NCBI GenBank assembly: GCA_038150465.1
Contig: JAYOTP010000017.1
Location: 1 to 49,610, forward strand
DNA from: RFXV01 sp038150465
Lineage (GTDB): Bacteria; Bacteroidota; Bacteroidia; Flavobacteriales; Schleiferiaceae
DNA length: 49,610 bases
Direction of reading: 5' to 3'
The notes under the pieces were generated by a model. It made no database searches. It saw nothing but the letters and a program-made list of their open reading frames with translations, and had not been told where the DNA came from. A program made the translations under genes and the position numbers. Shown here piece by piece: positions 24,482-33,009 of this stretch; positions within the stretch are counted from its first letter, which is position 1, and the number at the start of each line of letters is the position of its first letter.

Positions 24482-25072
24482 TCAGTCCAGCTGCAGCAAA
24501 TTCCTGTGCACTTGTAGAACTTGTGGGATCAGATCGGCACTTCCATCGTTCACAATGATGTGATCGGCATACGAACGCCGTTCTTCATCGCTCATCTGTT
24601 GGTCCATCCGCGCTTCTGCTTGTTGGATGTCCATTTCGTCCCGTTCGGAGATGCGTTGCAAACGGGCAGAGCGATCGGCCTCCACGACAATGAGGGCGTC
24701 CAGGCCTTTATGTGCTCCCGATTCGATGAGAATGGCCGCCTCTTTCAGCACATATGTACATGCCCGATGCCTGGAACACCAGTCGGAGAAATCCTCTGCC
24801 ACCAAAGGGTGAATGAGCGCATTCAGCCGAGCCAGCCTGTCCGGATCGGAAAAGACCTGCTGAGCGACCCAATCTTTGTTCAATGATCCATCATCGGCCC
24901 TGTACGCTTCGGTTCCAAGCAGGTCGACCAGCTGTTTTTTGACCTCGGGTACGTAATAGAGCTGCTTGGCACGCGCATCGGAATCGTACACCGGAACATC
25001 CAATGCAGAAAAGACCGAAGCCACGGTCGACTTCCCGCTGCCCATCCCACCTGTCAGTCCGATCTTTTTCAC
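24482..25072 (-). CDS. coaE: Dephospho-CoA kinase
   Basis: This 196-residue enzyme phosphorylates the 3'-hydroxyl of dephospho-CoA, the final step of CoA synthesis. The P-loop is GGMGSGKST (about 8-16), followed by VPVYDSDARAKQLY, RLARLNALIHP and the lid-region QRISERDEMDIQQAEARMDQQ. The length is typical. The GTG start overlaps the stop of the YbbR-like gene (GTGA). It is the last gene of the minus-strand unit that starts with leucine dehydrogenase. Confidence 0.92.
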   Translation of the reverse strand: MKKIGLTGGMGSGKSTVASVFSALDVPVYDSDARAKQLYYVPEVKKQLVDLLGTEAYRADDGSLNKDWVAQQVFSDPDRLARLNALIHPLVAEDFSDWCSRHRACTYVLKEAAILIESGAHKGLDALIVVEADRSARLQRISERDEMDIQQAEARMDQQMSDEERRSYADHIIVNDGSADLIPQVLQVHRNLLQLD

Positions 25073-25983
25073 GAGGAGATCTCAATGAGCTGAGCCACTT
25101 CGTGGCTGCTGTAGGTCAAATGCCGAGCGAGCAATTCATCCATCTCGGTTCGGATGATGTAAGTGGAAGCCTCCCCTGGTTCGAGATAAGCGCGAATGGG
25201 CTCTGTCTCGAAGCGTTCCCACAACTCCAGGGGAATGGTGAATGCCATGCGCAACTGTGCGGGAACGACCAGACGATCCGCCGATCCACTGTGCTCAATG
25301 GGCACCTGTCGATAAAGGGTGGTCACCTGACTGACTTTCACTGAAGCCTGTACGAATTCTTCGGACAACTGAAAAGTAGAGGATGCGGGAACGCTGGCAC
25401 GCAGACGAATGGAATGCGAACCCACTTCGGGGAAGGCACCGTCATATTCCAATTGGATCCGTCCCTTTTCCTGCTCCTGAAAATCGGCCAGACGAAGCCC
25501 CTTCAGGGAATCTGGAAGTTCAGACAGTTCAACGATCAAGCCTTCCTGCAGCAATCCGTCCGGCAGGTGCTTGTCCACCGGCCACCACTCGGCCTTCCAA
25601 TCTGGAAGCGTTACAAAGCGATCGCCATCGGCCAGACCCAGCAACTCCAGGTCCTCAGGCGAAGCCTTCTGAAGGACCGTCCGCAACTGATCGATATAAA
25701 AACCACTGGTCCAGTTGGGAAGCTCGCGATCGAGACTTTTTCTGTCCAGTGTAAGGGAGCGAAAGGGATTGGTCCATTCCTTCCAGCTGGAATAACCCGC
25801 CCCCGCCCATCTGATCTGCAGGCGCTGAGGCATGGCCTTGACCAGTTCAGGGTCAAAACCGGTGTACTGGAGCTGGTAGCCCAACTCCACCTGTACCCGT
25901 TGCTGGGAAAGACGGTTGCCTATCCAGAAAAACACAGAAAGGATGAGAAAAAAAGCCCGGGGATACTTCAGGATCCACTTCAT
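25069..25983 (-). CDS. YbbR/CdaR-like membrane-anchored protein
   Basis: This 304-residue protein has one N-terminal anchor (YPRAFFLILSVFFWIGNRLSQ) and an extracytoplasmic part composed of beta-rich repeats. These are reminiscent of YbbR domains, with LQYTGFDPEL and RLQIRWAGAG early on and LYRQVPIEHSG near 240. Position between yajC and coaE is the usual setting of YbbR-like proteins in Bacteroidota. Sequence resemblance alone is weak. I start at the ATG at 25983; a TTG six bases upstream is possible. Confidence 0.65.
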   Translation of the reverse strand: MKWILKYPRAFFLILSVFFWIGNRLSQQRVQVELGYQLQYTGFDPELVKAMPQRLQIRWAGAGYSSWKEWTNPFRSLTLDRKSLDRELPNWTSGFYIDQLRTVLQKASPEDLELLGLADGDRFVTLPDWKAEWWPVDKHLPDGLLQEGLIVELSELPDSLKGLRLADFQEQEKGRIQLEYDGAFPEVGSHSIRLRASVPASSTFQLSEEFVQASVKVSQVTTLYRQVPIEHSGSADRLVVPAQLRMAFTIPLELWERFETEPIRAYLEPGEASTYIIRTEMDELLARHLTYSSHEVAQLIEISS

Positions 25984-26004
25984 CTCCAAGCTCTTTCATC
26001 CATA

Positions 26005-26355
26005 TCAATCCTGCTTCTCCTTGTCCTTCTTGGGCTTTTTATCGGAAGTGGACGACTGATACTGAGCGCTCAATTCCTTCGATACCGCTGTACGGTCGAT
26101 GCGCAAGCGCGAATTCTCAGATTCAATGACCAACTGCTTCTCCTGTACCTCGAGGATCTTCCCGTGGATGCCCGAATTGGTCACCACACGCATTCCCTTG
26201 CTCAGGTCATCCTGGAATCTGCCCTCTTCTTTTTGCTTTTTCATCTGCGGACGAAAGAAAAAGAAGTACATCACCAAAAGGACCATACCGAACATGAGCA
26301 TGCTGCTCATTCCACCGCCTTGAGGCCCTGCCTGCAATAGGATCGAATGCATCAT
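26005..26355 (-). CDS. yajC: Preprotein translocase subunit YajC
   Basis: This 116-residue single-pass protein is an auxiliary subunit of the Sec translocon (with SecDF). One helix (SSMLMFGMVLLVMYFFFFRP, about 16-35) is followed by the family motif QMKKQKEEGRFQDDLSKGMRVVTNSGIHGKI and a charged Lys/Asp tail. Two tandem ATG codons (26355 and 26352) overlap the stop of the DUF1573 gene. Confidence 0.92.
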   Translation of the reverse strand: MMHSILLQAGPQGGGMSSMLMFGMVLLVMYFFFFRPQMKKQKEEGRFQDDLSKGMRVVTNSGIHGKILEVQEKQLVIESENSRLRIDRTAVSKELSAQYQSSTSDKKPKKDKEKQD

Positions 26356-26825
26356 TGAGCAGTGTTTGCCTTGTTCGGGTTGGGAAGCACCGAAGAAGTG
26401 ATCTTCAGCACCCGTGTGTTGGGAATGGTGTTCGCATTCAGGGTGACCTGCTTGTCGTTCTTGCCCTGTCTGCCTGAGCTGTTGAAGGAAACCTTGATCT
26501 CGCCCTGCTCGCCTGGGGCAATGGGATTTCTTGGCCAGTCAGGTACGGTGCAGCCGCAACTTCCCTGGGCATTCGAGATGATCAAAGGCGCATCACCTGT
26601 GTTGGTGAAGCGGAAAATATGTTCGGCCAAGGTGCCTTCTGTGATCTCTCCAAAATCGTGGAATTCGCTATCGAAACTAAAGGCCGGAGTGCCTTCCACA
26701 AGTTCGGTTCCGACAGCCTCCTCAACAGCTGGGCTGCCTTCTTCCGTTGTTTGTATGCGTGAAGCAGCATCGTCGCATGCTGATGCGGCCAGCAGAACGA
26801 TGGCCAATCCTAGGGTGTTTTTCAT
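26352..26825 (-). CDS. DUF1573 lipoprotein
   Basis: This 157-residue protein starts MKNTLGLAIVLLAASAC, a lipoprotein signal with lipobox AASAC, then an acidic linker and a DUF1573 immunoglobulin-like domain (about 50-150). That domain contains FSFDSEFHDFGEITEG, FRFTNTGDAPLIISNAQGSC and GCTVPDWPRNPIAPGE. A longer frame reaches 26876, but the signal supports the ATG at 26825. DUF1573 genes next to yajC are usual in Bacteroidota; the function is unknown. Confidence 0.87.
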   Translation of the reverse strand: MKNTLGLAIVLLAASACDDAASRIQTTEEGSPAVEEAVGTELVEGTPAFSFDSEFHDFGEITEGTLAEHIFRFTNTGDAPLIISNAQGSCGCTVPDWPRNPIAPGEQGEIKVSFNSSGRQGKNDKQVTLNANTIPNTRVLKITSSVLPNPNKANTAQ

Positions 26826-26850
26826 TGTTGGGTGATTAGTGTTTGCAAAT

Positions 26851-27801
26851 TTAATGGTCGAGCAATCCCCGTCCAATCTTCTTGATCTTGCCTTCCTTCT
26901 TCAGGTCAAGGAGCACCTTGTCCATGACTCCGTTGACGAACATGGCGCTCTTGGGCGTGGAATAGCCTTTGGAGAGCTCGATGTATTCGTTCATGCTCAC
27001 CTTCAGCGGGACCGTCGGAAAAAACTGGAATTCGGCCAGGGCCATCTGCATCAGCAGCACATCCAGAACAGCGATCCGATCCATCTCCCAGTTCCTTGCC
27101 TTGGCAGATATCCGCTTCAGGGAATCGTCCATGGACTTCAAGGTCTTGTGCAGCAGATCTGGTCCGAAGGCCCGATCCTCGGCGTCCTTGTACAATTTCA
27201 CCAGGAGTCTTTTCTTCTTCTGAGCCTCGGGGCCGGCTTTTCTCAGGGTCTTCTCCACCATCATCTGCGCGGCATCCAGATCGTCGGCCCAATGGAGATT
27301 CTTGTCTTCATAGATCTGGTGAAAATCTTCATTGTGCACCACATGTGCGTCGTATAGCCTTCGAATGAAGCGCTTGTCGTCTTCCCAGCTCGATTCGCCG
27401 TTGCTCAGGTATTCCTTGTAGAGTTCATCTTCCTTGATCTGCAGGAACAAACTGCGAATGATGTCCCGCTCTTCGGTCCAATTGATCCCTCTCGAGCGAC
27501 ACAGGGATGCAAAGGCATCATTCTCTTCAATGAACAAAAGGAAGCGGTTTTCCAGCATCTTTCGGTTGGGATTCCGCTCCACATTGGCGGCCAGCTTTCT
27601 GTTCTGGGCGAGCTCCATGAAATGGGCACAGGCCTTCCTGAGTTCATCGAGCAGCTTCAGCTCGTATCCGTACAGTTCTTCGATGCGCTCGATCGAACTG
27701 GTCAGATTCTTCTCGAGAACTGCCCCATCGAGTTCTCCCTGCCGGGTGCTGGTGTAGAGGGCCTGCAAGACCTTGATCCGGATGTGTCTTCTGCTCAGCA
27801 T
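26851..27801 (-). CDS. nusB: Transcription antitermination factor NusB, long Bacteroidota form
   Basis: This 316-residue protein is about twice the size of E. coli NusB. It begins MLSRRHIRIKVLQALYTS, the NusB N-terminal motif. The C-terminal part carries NWEMDRIAVLDVLLMQMALAE, KVSMNEYIELSKGYSTPKSA and MFVNGVMDKVL, the canonical NusB helical core. The extra region lies between these parts (about 40-190). NusB with NusE binds boxA RNA to prevent premature termination of rRNA transcripts. The start is ATG at 27801; the extension to 27900 overlaps the previous gene. Confidence 0.9.
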   Translation of the reverse strand: MLSRRHIRIKVLQALYTSTRQGELDGAVLEKNLTSSIERIEELYGYELKLLDELRKACAHFMELAQNRKLAANVERNPNRKMLENRFLLFIEENDAFASLCRSRGINWTEERDIIRSLFLQIKEDELYKEYLSNGESSWEDDKRFIRRLYDAHVVHNEDFHQIYEDKNLHWADDLDAAQMMVEKTLRKAGPEAQKKKRLLVKLYKDAEDRAFGPDLLHKTLKSMDDSLKRISAKARNWEMDRIAVLDVLLMQMALAEFQFFPTVPLKVSMNEYIELSKGYSTPKSAMFVNGVMDKVLLDLKKEGKIKKIGRGLLDH

Positions 27802-27805
27802 GTCA

Positions 27806-28909
27806 TCAGTTTGAGCCGCCCTGTGAGGACCGCATGGAATGAATGCGTTCTTCTGCGATCTTTTTGGCGATGTTCTGAGCCGGAACGCCTTCACGCGCAC
27901 TGCGTTCCAAAACCTCGTAGGTCGTTCTTCGGATCTGTTCTGTTCGACTCATGATCTCCTTGCGGTCATAGGAGGCGATCTCTGAGTATACATTGATGAG
28001 CCCCCCGGCATTGACCAGAAAATCCGGTGCGTAGGTAATGCCTTTTTTCATCAGCATATGGCCGTGCTTTTCTTCTTCGGCCAATTGATTGTTGGCGGCC
28101 CCGGCGATCACAGAGCATCTCAATGAGGAAATACTCGCATCGTTCAATGTAGCCCCCAGAGCGCAAGGAGCATAGATATCCATGGGCGTCTCATAGACAC
28201 GATCCGCCTCCACGATGCGCGCACCATATGTATCCTTCATCAGTTCAAGGCGATCTGCATGGATATCCGAAACCAAAACTTCAGCATCGGCCTCTGTCAG
28301 ATAGCGCACAAGGGTCTCTCCGACATGACCGACTCCCTGCACGAGAATGCGCCTGTCCTTCAGCGATGCATTGCCCCAGTGAAAGGCTGCAGCCGCCTGT
28401 ATCCCCTGATAGACCCCAAAAGCCGTTACCGGAGAAGGGTCTCCACTTCCGCCCATTTCTTCAGGGATGCCCGTGACATGTCGCGTCTGACGACCCACAG
28501 CGATCATGTCCTGTGGATCGATGCCCACATCTTCCGCAGTGATGTAGCGTCCGGACAGACTATCGACATACCGCCCGAAAGCCTCCATCATCTCCGGGCT
28601 TTTTTCTCTTCTGGAGTCACCAATGATGACCGCTTTTCCGCCTCCGAGACCCAGGCCCGAAATGGCGGCCTTGTAGGTCATTCCCCGGCTGAGGCGAAGT
28701 ACATCGCGGAGCGCCTCTGCATCAGAGGCATAATTCCACATACGCGTCCCGCCAAGGGCTGGACCTAGTGTGGTGTCGTGGATTCCAATAATGGCCTTCA
28801 GGCCGGTGGCACGGTCGTGACAAAAGACGATCTGTTCGTGTGCATGGAACTCTGGGTGTTCAAAAAGAACAGAGGGATCAGCAACTAAAGACGCGTCTGT
28901 GTCTGGCAT
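27806..28909 (-). CDS. Leucine/Glu/Phe/Val-type amino acid dehydrogenase
   Basis: This 367-residue NAD-dependent enzyme reversibly deaminates a branched-chain amino acid, probably leucine. The substrate and catalytic lysines are K80 and K92 (MTYKAAISGLGLGGGKAVI), and the dinucleotide motif is VQGVGHVGETLVRYL (about 195-209). CALGATLN and IAGAANNQL are family motifs, and the length matches leucine dehydrogenases of about 365. It leads the nusB-yajC-coaE unit, which is conserved in Flavobacteriia. Exact specificity is inferred. Confidence 0.88.
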   Translation of the reverse strand: MPDTDASLVADPSVLFEHPEFHAHEQIVFCHDRATGLKAIIGIHDTTLGPALGGTRMWNYASDAEALRDVLRLSRGMTYKAAISGLGLGGGKAVIIGDSRREKSPEMMEAFGRYVDSLSGRYITAEDVGIDPQDMIAVGRQTRHVTGIPEEMGGSGDPSPVTAFGVYQGIQAAAAFHWGNASLKDRRILVQGVGHVGETLVRYLTEADAEVLVSDIHADRLELMKDTYGARIVEADRVYETPMDIYAPCALGATLNDASISSLRCSVIAGAANNQLAEEEKHGHMLMKKGITYAPDFLVNAGGLINVYSEIASYDRKEIMSRTEQIRRTTYEVLERSAREGVPAQNIAKKIAEERIHSMRSSQGGSN

Positions 28910-29019
28910 GGCACTTCGTTCGATCGTGAATTAAAGAACCTCCTGTGCCCTACTTTTACCAAGGCTCAGGAGCGAAGCGAAAGTATCGAAAAAATACCCC
29001 TCTTGCAGCCGTCCCGCGC

Positions 29020-30789
29020 ATGAAAGCACTTCGCCGACTGAATCCCTATTTTCTGAAGTACAAGTGGAAACTTTCCGTCGGTTTCCTCTTTGTGACCATT
29101 GCGGCCATTTTCCGGGTCTATCCGGCTCAACTGGTACGAACCTCCTTCGACACCGTGGCTGAAAAGATCCAGTGGGCGCAGGAAAATGGGAGTATCGATG
29201 CAGGCGAGCTCAGGAACAGCCTGCTCTTCTACGGACTGGCGATCATTGGCTCCTCTCTGCTGTCTGGCCTTTTCATGTTTCTCATGCGTCAGACGATCAT
29301 CGTCGTTTCGCGACAGGTGGAATACCATCTGAAGAATGATGTCTTCGACCACTACCAGAAACTCAGCCTTTCCTTTTACCGAAAAAACAATACGGGCGAT
29401 CTGATGAATCGGATCAGCGAAGATGTCAGCCGTGTGCGTATGTATGCGGGCCCGGCCATCATGTATTCGGTCAATGTGCTGGTGACTTTGATCATCGTGA
29501 TCAGCACCATGTTGAGCATCAATTCCAAACTGACGCTCTATGTATTGCTTCCTCTGCCCCTGCTTTCCTGGATCATCTATCGGATCTCGCAGCTGATCAA
29601 CAAAAAGAGTGAGCGCGTACAGCGCGAACTGTCTGTGATCTCCACCTATGTGCAGGAGGCTTTTTCGGGCATCCGGGTGGTCAAGGCATACGGACGGGAA
29701 GGGCAAAGCAGTGAGAAGTTCTCAGATCTGTCCAACGCCTACAAGGATGTGAATGAAGGACTCTTCCGGGTCAATGCACTCTTTTTCCCGACCATGCTCC
29801 TTTTGATCGGACTGAGCACTTTGGTCACCGTATACATCGGAGGTGTCGAGGCCATCGCGGGAAGGATCACCGCCGGGAACATCGCTGAATTCGTGCTCTA
29901 CGTCAATATGCTCACCTGGCCCGTGGCCTCCATTGGCTGGGTGAGTTCCATCGTTCAGCGGGCAGAGGCTTCTCAGGAACGCATCAACGAATTCCTCGAC
30001 ACTCATCCAGAGATCGATGCAACGGCTCCGGGAGAAAAGAACTTTGGCGATCGGATCGAATTCCAAAATGTAGATTTCACCTATCCCGAAACGGGCATAC
30101 AGGCCCTGAAGGACGTGAGTTTCACTCTGGAAGAAGGAAAGACACTGGCCGTGGTCGGACGAACGGGCAGCGGGAAGACCACATTGGCCCATCTGATCCT
30201 GCGCCTCTACACTCCGGATTCCGGAAGCATTCGCGTGGGCGGTATTCCGCTGGATGAAGTGGATCTGGGCACACTGAGAAAACGCATCGGATATGTTCCG
30301 CAGGAGGCCTTTCTCTTTTCGGAGCGCATCGAAGAGAACATTCTTTTTGCTTCGGACGATCGTTCCCAAGAGAAAGCTGTACGGGCCGCAAAGGATGCAG
30401 AAGTCGATGAGAACATCCGCGAATTCCCTGAGGGGTATGCCACCGTTGTCGGAGAACGTGGGATCACCCTGAGCGGAGGACAAAAACAGCGGATCAGCAT
30501 TGCACGTGCCCTCGCTGGTTCCCCCCGTATCCTGCTTCTGGATGATTGTCTCAGCGCCGTGGACACAGAAACGGAAGAGCACATTCTCAGGAATATGAAT
30601 GAGGTCACCAGCCGCTGTACCAGCCTATTGATCAGCCACCGCGTGTCGTCCGTCAAACACGCAGATCACATTTTGGTACTCGATGACGGGCAGGTTTGCG
30701 AAGCCGGAACACACGAAGAATTGATGAAAAAAGAGGGGGCCTACTTCGAGTTGCATGAGAAGCAACTCAGAGAAGAAGAGCAGACATGA
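29020..30789 (+). CDS. ABC transporter ATP-binding/permease (MsbA-like half transporter)
   Basis: This 589-residue exporter half has about six membrane helices (about 15-300) fused to an ATPase domain (about 335-580). Visible motifs are Walker A VGRTGSGKTTLA, Q-loop YVPQEAF, signature LSGGQKQR, Walker B ILLLDDCLSAVD and the H-loop ISHRVSS. The usual Walker B catalytic Glu is Asp (LDD), seen in some type I exporters. I start at ATG 29020 (MKALRRLNPYFLKYK), which matches family N-termini; GTG at 28945 would add 25 basic residues. The substrate is unknown; lipid or drug export is typical. Confidence 0.88.
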   Translation: MKALRRLNPYFLKYKWKLSVGFLFVTIAAIFRVYPAQLVRTSFDTVAEKIQWAQENGSIDAGELRNSLLFYGLAIIGSSLLSGLFMFLMRQTIIVVSRQVEYHLKNDVFDHYQKLSLSFYRKNNTGDLMNRISEDVSRVRMYAGPAIMYSVNVLVTLIIVISTMLSINSKLTLYVLLPLPLLSWIIYRISQLINKKSERVQRELSVISTYVQEAFSGIRVVKAYGREGQSSEKFSDLSNAYKDVNEGLFRVNALFFPTMLLLIGLSTLVTVYIGGVEAIAGRITAGNIAEFVLYVNMLTWPVASIGWVSSIVQRAEASQERINEFLDTHPEIDATAPGEKNFGDRIEFQNVDFTYPETGIQALKDVSFTLEEGKTLAVVGRTGSGKTTLAHLILRLYTPDSGSIRVGGIPLDEVDLGTLRKRIGYVPQEAFLFSERIEENILFASDDRSQEKAVRAAKDAEVDENIREFPEGYATVVGERGITLSGGQKQRISIARALAGSPRILLLDDCLSAVDTETEEHILRNMNEVTSRCTSLLISHRVSSVKHADHILVLDDGQVCEAGTHEELMKKEGAYFELHEKQLREEEQT

Positions 30790-30797
30790 CTTTTTTC

Positions 30798-30805
30798 TAT
30801 TTTTG
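30798..30805 (+). promoter_or_regulatory. -7 promoter box for the PUR protein gene
   Basis: TATTTTTG matches TAnnTTTG exactly and lies just after the ABC gene stop and 15 bases before the ATG at 30821. It gives the PUR gene its own promoter besides any read-through. Confidence 0.5.
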
Positions 30806-30820
30806 AGCAAGTACATGATC

Positions 30821-31183
30821 ATGGAAGACAACAGGGGATACGACAGAGAAGAGATCTATTCAAAGGTGGTCAAGGCGGGCAAGCGCACCTACTATTTCGA
30901 CGTGCGCACCACTCGGGCCGAAGACCACTATCTGACCATCACAGAAAGTCGAAGACAAAACAATTCTGACGGTTCGTCTTTTGTCAAGAAGCACAAGATC
31001 TTCCTGTACAAAGAGGACTTTGAGAATTTCCGTGACAGTCTGGACGATGTGCTCAAATTCATCGAGGACAAACAGGGACCGCCACCATCCAGAGAGGCCT
31101 ACGAGGAACGACGGGCTGAGGAGAAGGAATCCAAGCCTTCATCAGACGACGGCTTCACCCAGATCGAGTTCGAAGACCTCTGA
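30821..31183 (+). CDS. PUR family DNA/RNA-binding protein (DUF3276)
   Basis: This 120-residue protein begins MEDNRGYDREEIYSKVVKAG, then KRTYYFDVRTTRAEDHYLTITESRR and HKIFLYKEDFENFRDSLDDVL. This is the single PUR (Pur-alpha-like) repeat typical of Bacteroidota DUF3276 proteins, which bind single-stranded nucleic acids. The C-terminal tail is acidic and Ser/Pro-rich. A start at 30815 (MIMEDNR) is possible. It sits downstream of the ABC exporter, a conserved pairing. Confidence 0.87.
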   Translation: MEDNRGYDREEIYSKVVKAGKRTYYFDVRTTRAEDHYLTITESRRQNNSDGSSFVKKHKIFLYKEDFENFRDSLDDVLKFIEDKQGPPPSREAYEERRAEEKESKPSSDDGFTQIEFEDL

Positions 31184-31222
31184 TAATCAGGACGTCAGCC
31201 GCTCTTTAAGGAAGTTATCACC

Positions 31223-31240
31223 GAGGCTTTGATAAGCCTC
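31223..31240. promoter_or_regulatory. Perfect hairpin upstream of parA
   Basis: GAGGCTT (31223-31229), a TGAT loop and AAGCCTC (31234-31240) form a perfect 7-bp stem with a 4-base loop, 80 bases upstream of parA. No T-run follows, so a terminator for the PUR gene is doubtful. A structured leader element or a protein site is also possible. It does not match the common parS consensus. Confidence 0.4.
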
Positions 31241-31320
31241 AGGTTTCATTAGCTTTAGTGGTTGAAGCTGAAGGGATTTCGGTATTCCTAAGGCTTTGTG
31301 AACCAATTTTTTAGAAATCA

Positions 31321-32106
31321 ATGGCGAAGATCGTCGCAGTGGCGAATCAAAAAGGAGGCGTTGGAAAGACCACCACAGCGGTGAACCTTTCTGCGGCCTT
31401 GGGCGTGTTGGAACAACGTGTCTTGATCGTCGATGCAGACCCTCAGGCCAATGCCACCTCCAATTTTGGGATCGATCCTGGAAGTGTGGAACAAGGAACC
31501 TATCAGGTCCTGGAGCATCAGATCAAGGCAACAGAGGCGATCCGTAGAAACGCCGCACCCAATGTGGACATCCTGCCGACCAGCCTGGATCTGGTGGCAG
31601 CAGAGATCGAACTCGTAGATTTCAAGAAGCGGGAATACATGTTGAAGAAGGCACTCAAAAAGTGTCATGACAACTACGATTTCATACTGATCGATTGTGC
31701 GCCCTCGCTCGGTCTGATCACCCTCAATGCACTGACCGCGGCACATTCGGTGCTGATCCCCATCCAGTCGGAGTATTTTGCCATGGAAGGATTGGGAAAA
31801 TTGCTGAACACCATTCGCAGCGTTCAGAATCTGCACAATGAGGATCTGGAGATCGAAGGCCTTTTGATGACCATGTACGACAGTCGCTTGCGTCTTTCCA
31901 ATCAGGTCGTGGAAGAAGTCAAGAACCACTTTCAGCAAATGGTCTTCAAGACGATCATTCAGCGAAATGTGCGGCTGAGTGAGGCGCCCAGCTTTGGACA
32001 GAACATCATCACCTACGATGCAACCAGCACGGGCGCAGTCAATTACCTTAATTTGGCTCAGGAATTTTTAAAGAATAATTCACCTGCGGAGGCCGTACAG
32101 CCATAA
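31321..32106 (+). CDS. parA: ParA-family chromosome partition ATPase (Soj)
   Basis: This 261-residue ATPase drives origin segregation with ParB. The deviant Walker A motif KGGVGKTTTAVNL is at about 11-23, followed by LIVDADPQANAT and the Walker B-like FILIDCAPSLGLIT. The length and lack of an N-terminal helix-turn-helix mark the chromosomal type Ia-like Soj rather than plasmid ParA. It lies nine bases upstream of parB and starts the dapB-lepB unit. Confidence 0.93.
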   Translation: MAKIVAVANQKGGVGKTTTAVNLSAALGVLEQRVLIVDADPQANATSNFGIDPGSVEQGTYQVLEHQIKATEAIRRNAAPNVDILPTSLDLVAAEIELVDFKKREYMLKKALKKCHDNYDFILIDCAPSLGLITLNALTAAHSVLIPIQSEYFAMEGLGKLLNTIRSVQNLHNEDLEIEGLLMTMYDSRLRLSNQVVEEVKNHFQQMVFKTIIQRNVRLSEAPSFGQNIITYDATSTGAVNYLNLAQEFLKNNSPAEAVQP

Positions 32107-32115
32107 GGACGAACC

Positions 32116-33009
32116 ATGGGAGAAAAGCGAAAAGCATTGGGCAAAGGGCTCGCCGCCCTGCTGAAGGATCCGCAAGAGAACGTTCAGACTGCAGAGGAGA
32201 AAGGGGCTGAGGAAGTCATCCGTTCCATTTCCGAATTGCCTTTGGACCGCATTCAGGCAAATCCCTATCAGCCGAGGACATTCTTTGATGAAGAATCCCT
32301 GAATGAACTCTCCGATTCGATCAGGGAGTTGGGCGTGATCCAGCCCATTACAGTGCGCAGGATCAAAAAGAACAAATACGAACTGATCTCGGGCGAACGA
32401 CGTCTGCGTGCCTCCAAGATGGCCGGGCTTTCTCAAATACCGGCCTACATCCGGCTGGCCGATGATCAGGGAATGCTGGAGATGGCTCTGGTCGAGAACA
32501 TACAACGAAAGGAGTTGGATGCTGTCGAAGTCGCCCTCTCCTATCAGCGCCTGATGGACGAGTGCGGGATCACCCAGGAAGAAGTGAGCCAGCGTGTGGG
32601 AAAGAAGCGCTCCACAGTGACCAACTACCTGCGGTTGCTGAAACTTCCACCCATCATTCAGGCCGGATTGCGGGACCAGATGCTGAGCATGGGCCACGCC
32701 CGTGCCCTGGTGAATATTGATGATGAAAAGGATCAACTGAGCATATATAAAACGCTCATATCAAAAGGTTTGAATGTTCGTCAGGTAGAAGATGAAGTGC
32801 AGCGTCTGAACGATGGAAACTCGGGGAAAGGAAGGCGCAGATCAACGGCATTGCGCACGAACCTACCGCTGAGCGGAGAGCTGACAAAGCTGATCGGTTC
32901 CGGAGTAAAGGTCAAGGAACGGCAGGGCAACTCCGGTGGCGAGCTGGTCATCTCCTACAAGGACGATCAGGAACTCGAACGGATCCTCTCATCCTTCCGG
33001 TCTGAATGA
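32116..33009 (+). CDS. parB: ParB/Spo0J-family partition protein
   Basis: This 297-residue protein binds parS and spreads as a CTP-dependent clamp. The CTPase domain contains IQANPYQPRTFFDEESLNELSDSIRELG and the GERR motif (LISGERRLRASKMAG, about 94-108). The helix-turn-helix lies at about 150-180 (QEEVSQRVGKKRSTVTNYLRLLKLP). A C-terminal dimerisation domain follows (ELVISYKDDQELERIL). It starts with ATG 32116. No convincing parS was found near it. Confidence 0.93.
   Translation: MGEKRKALGKGLAALLKDPQENVQTAEEKGAEEVIRSISELPLDRIQANPYQPRTFFDEESLNELSDSIRELGVIQPITVRRIKKNKYELISGERRLRASKMAGLSQIPAYIRLADDQGMLEMALVENIQRKELDAVEVALSYQRLMDECGITQEEVSQRVGKKRSTVTNYLRLLKLPPIIQAGLRDQMLSMGHARALVNIDDEKDQLSIYKTLISKGLNVRQVEDEVQRLNDGNSGKGRRRSTALRTNLPLSGELTKLIGSGVKVKERQGNSGGELVISYKDDQELERILSSFRSE

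Noticed and set aside
25414..26340. 308-codon plus-strand open frame opposite the YbbR-like and yajC genes
   Set aside because: It lies antisense to genes with recognisable products and shows no domain or signal of its own.
29722..30582. 286-codon minus-strand frame within the ABC exporter gene
   Set aside because: It is antisense to conserved ATPase motifs; a shadow frame.
31184..33009. parS site near parA/parB
   Set aside because: No match to the common TGTTTCACGTGAAACA palindrome was found by eye; the 31223 hairpin differs.
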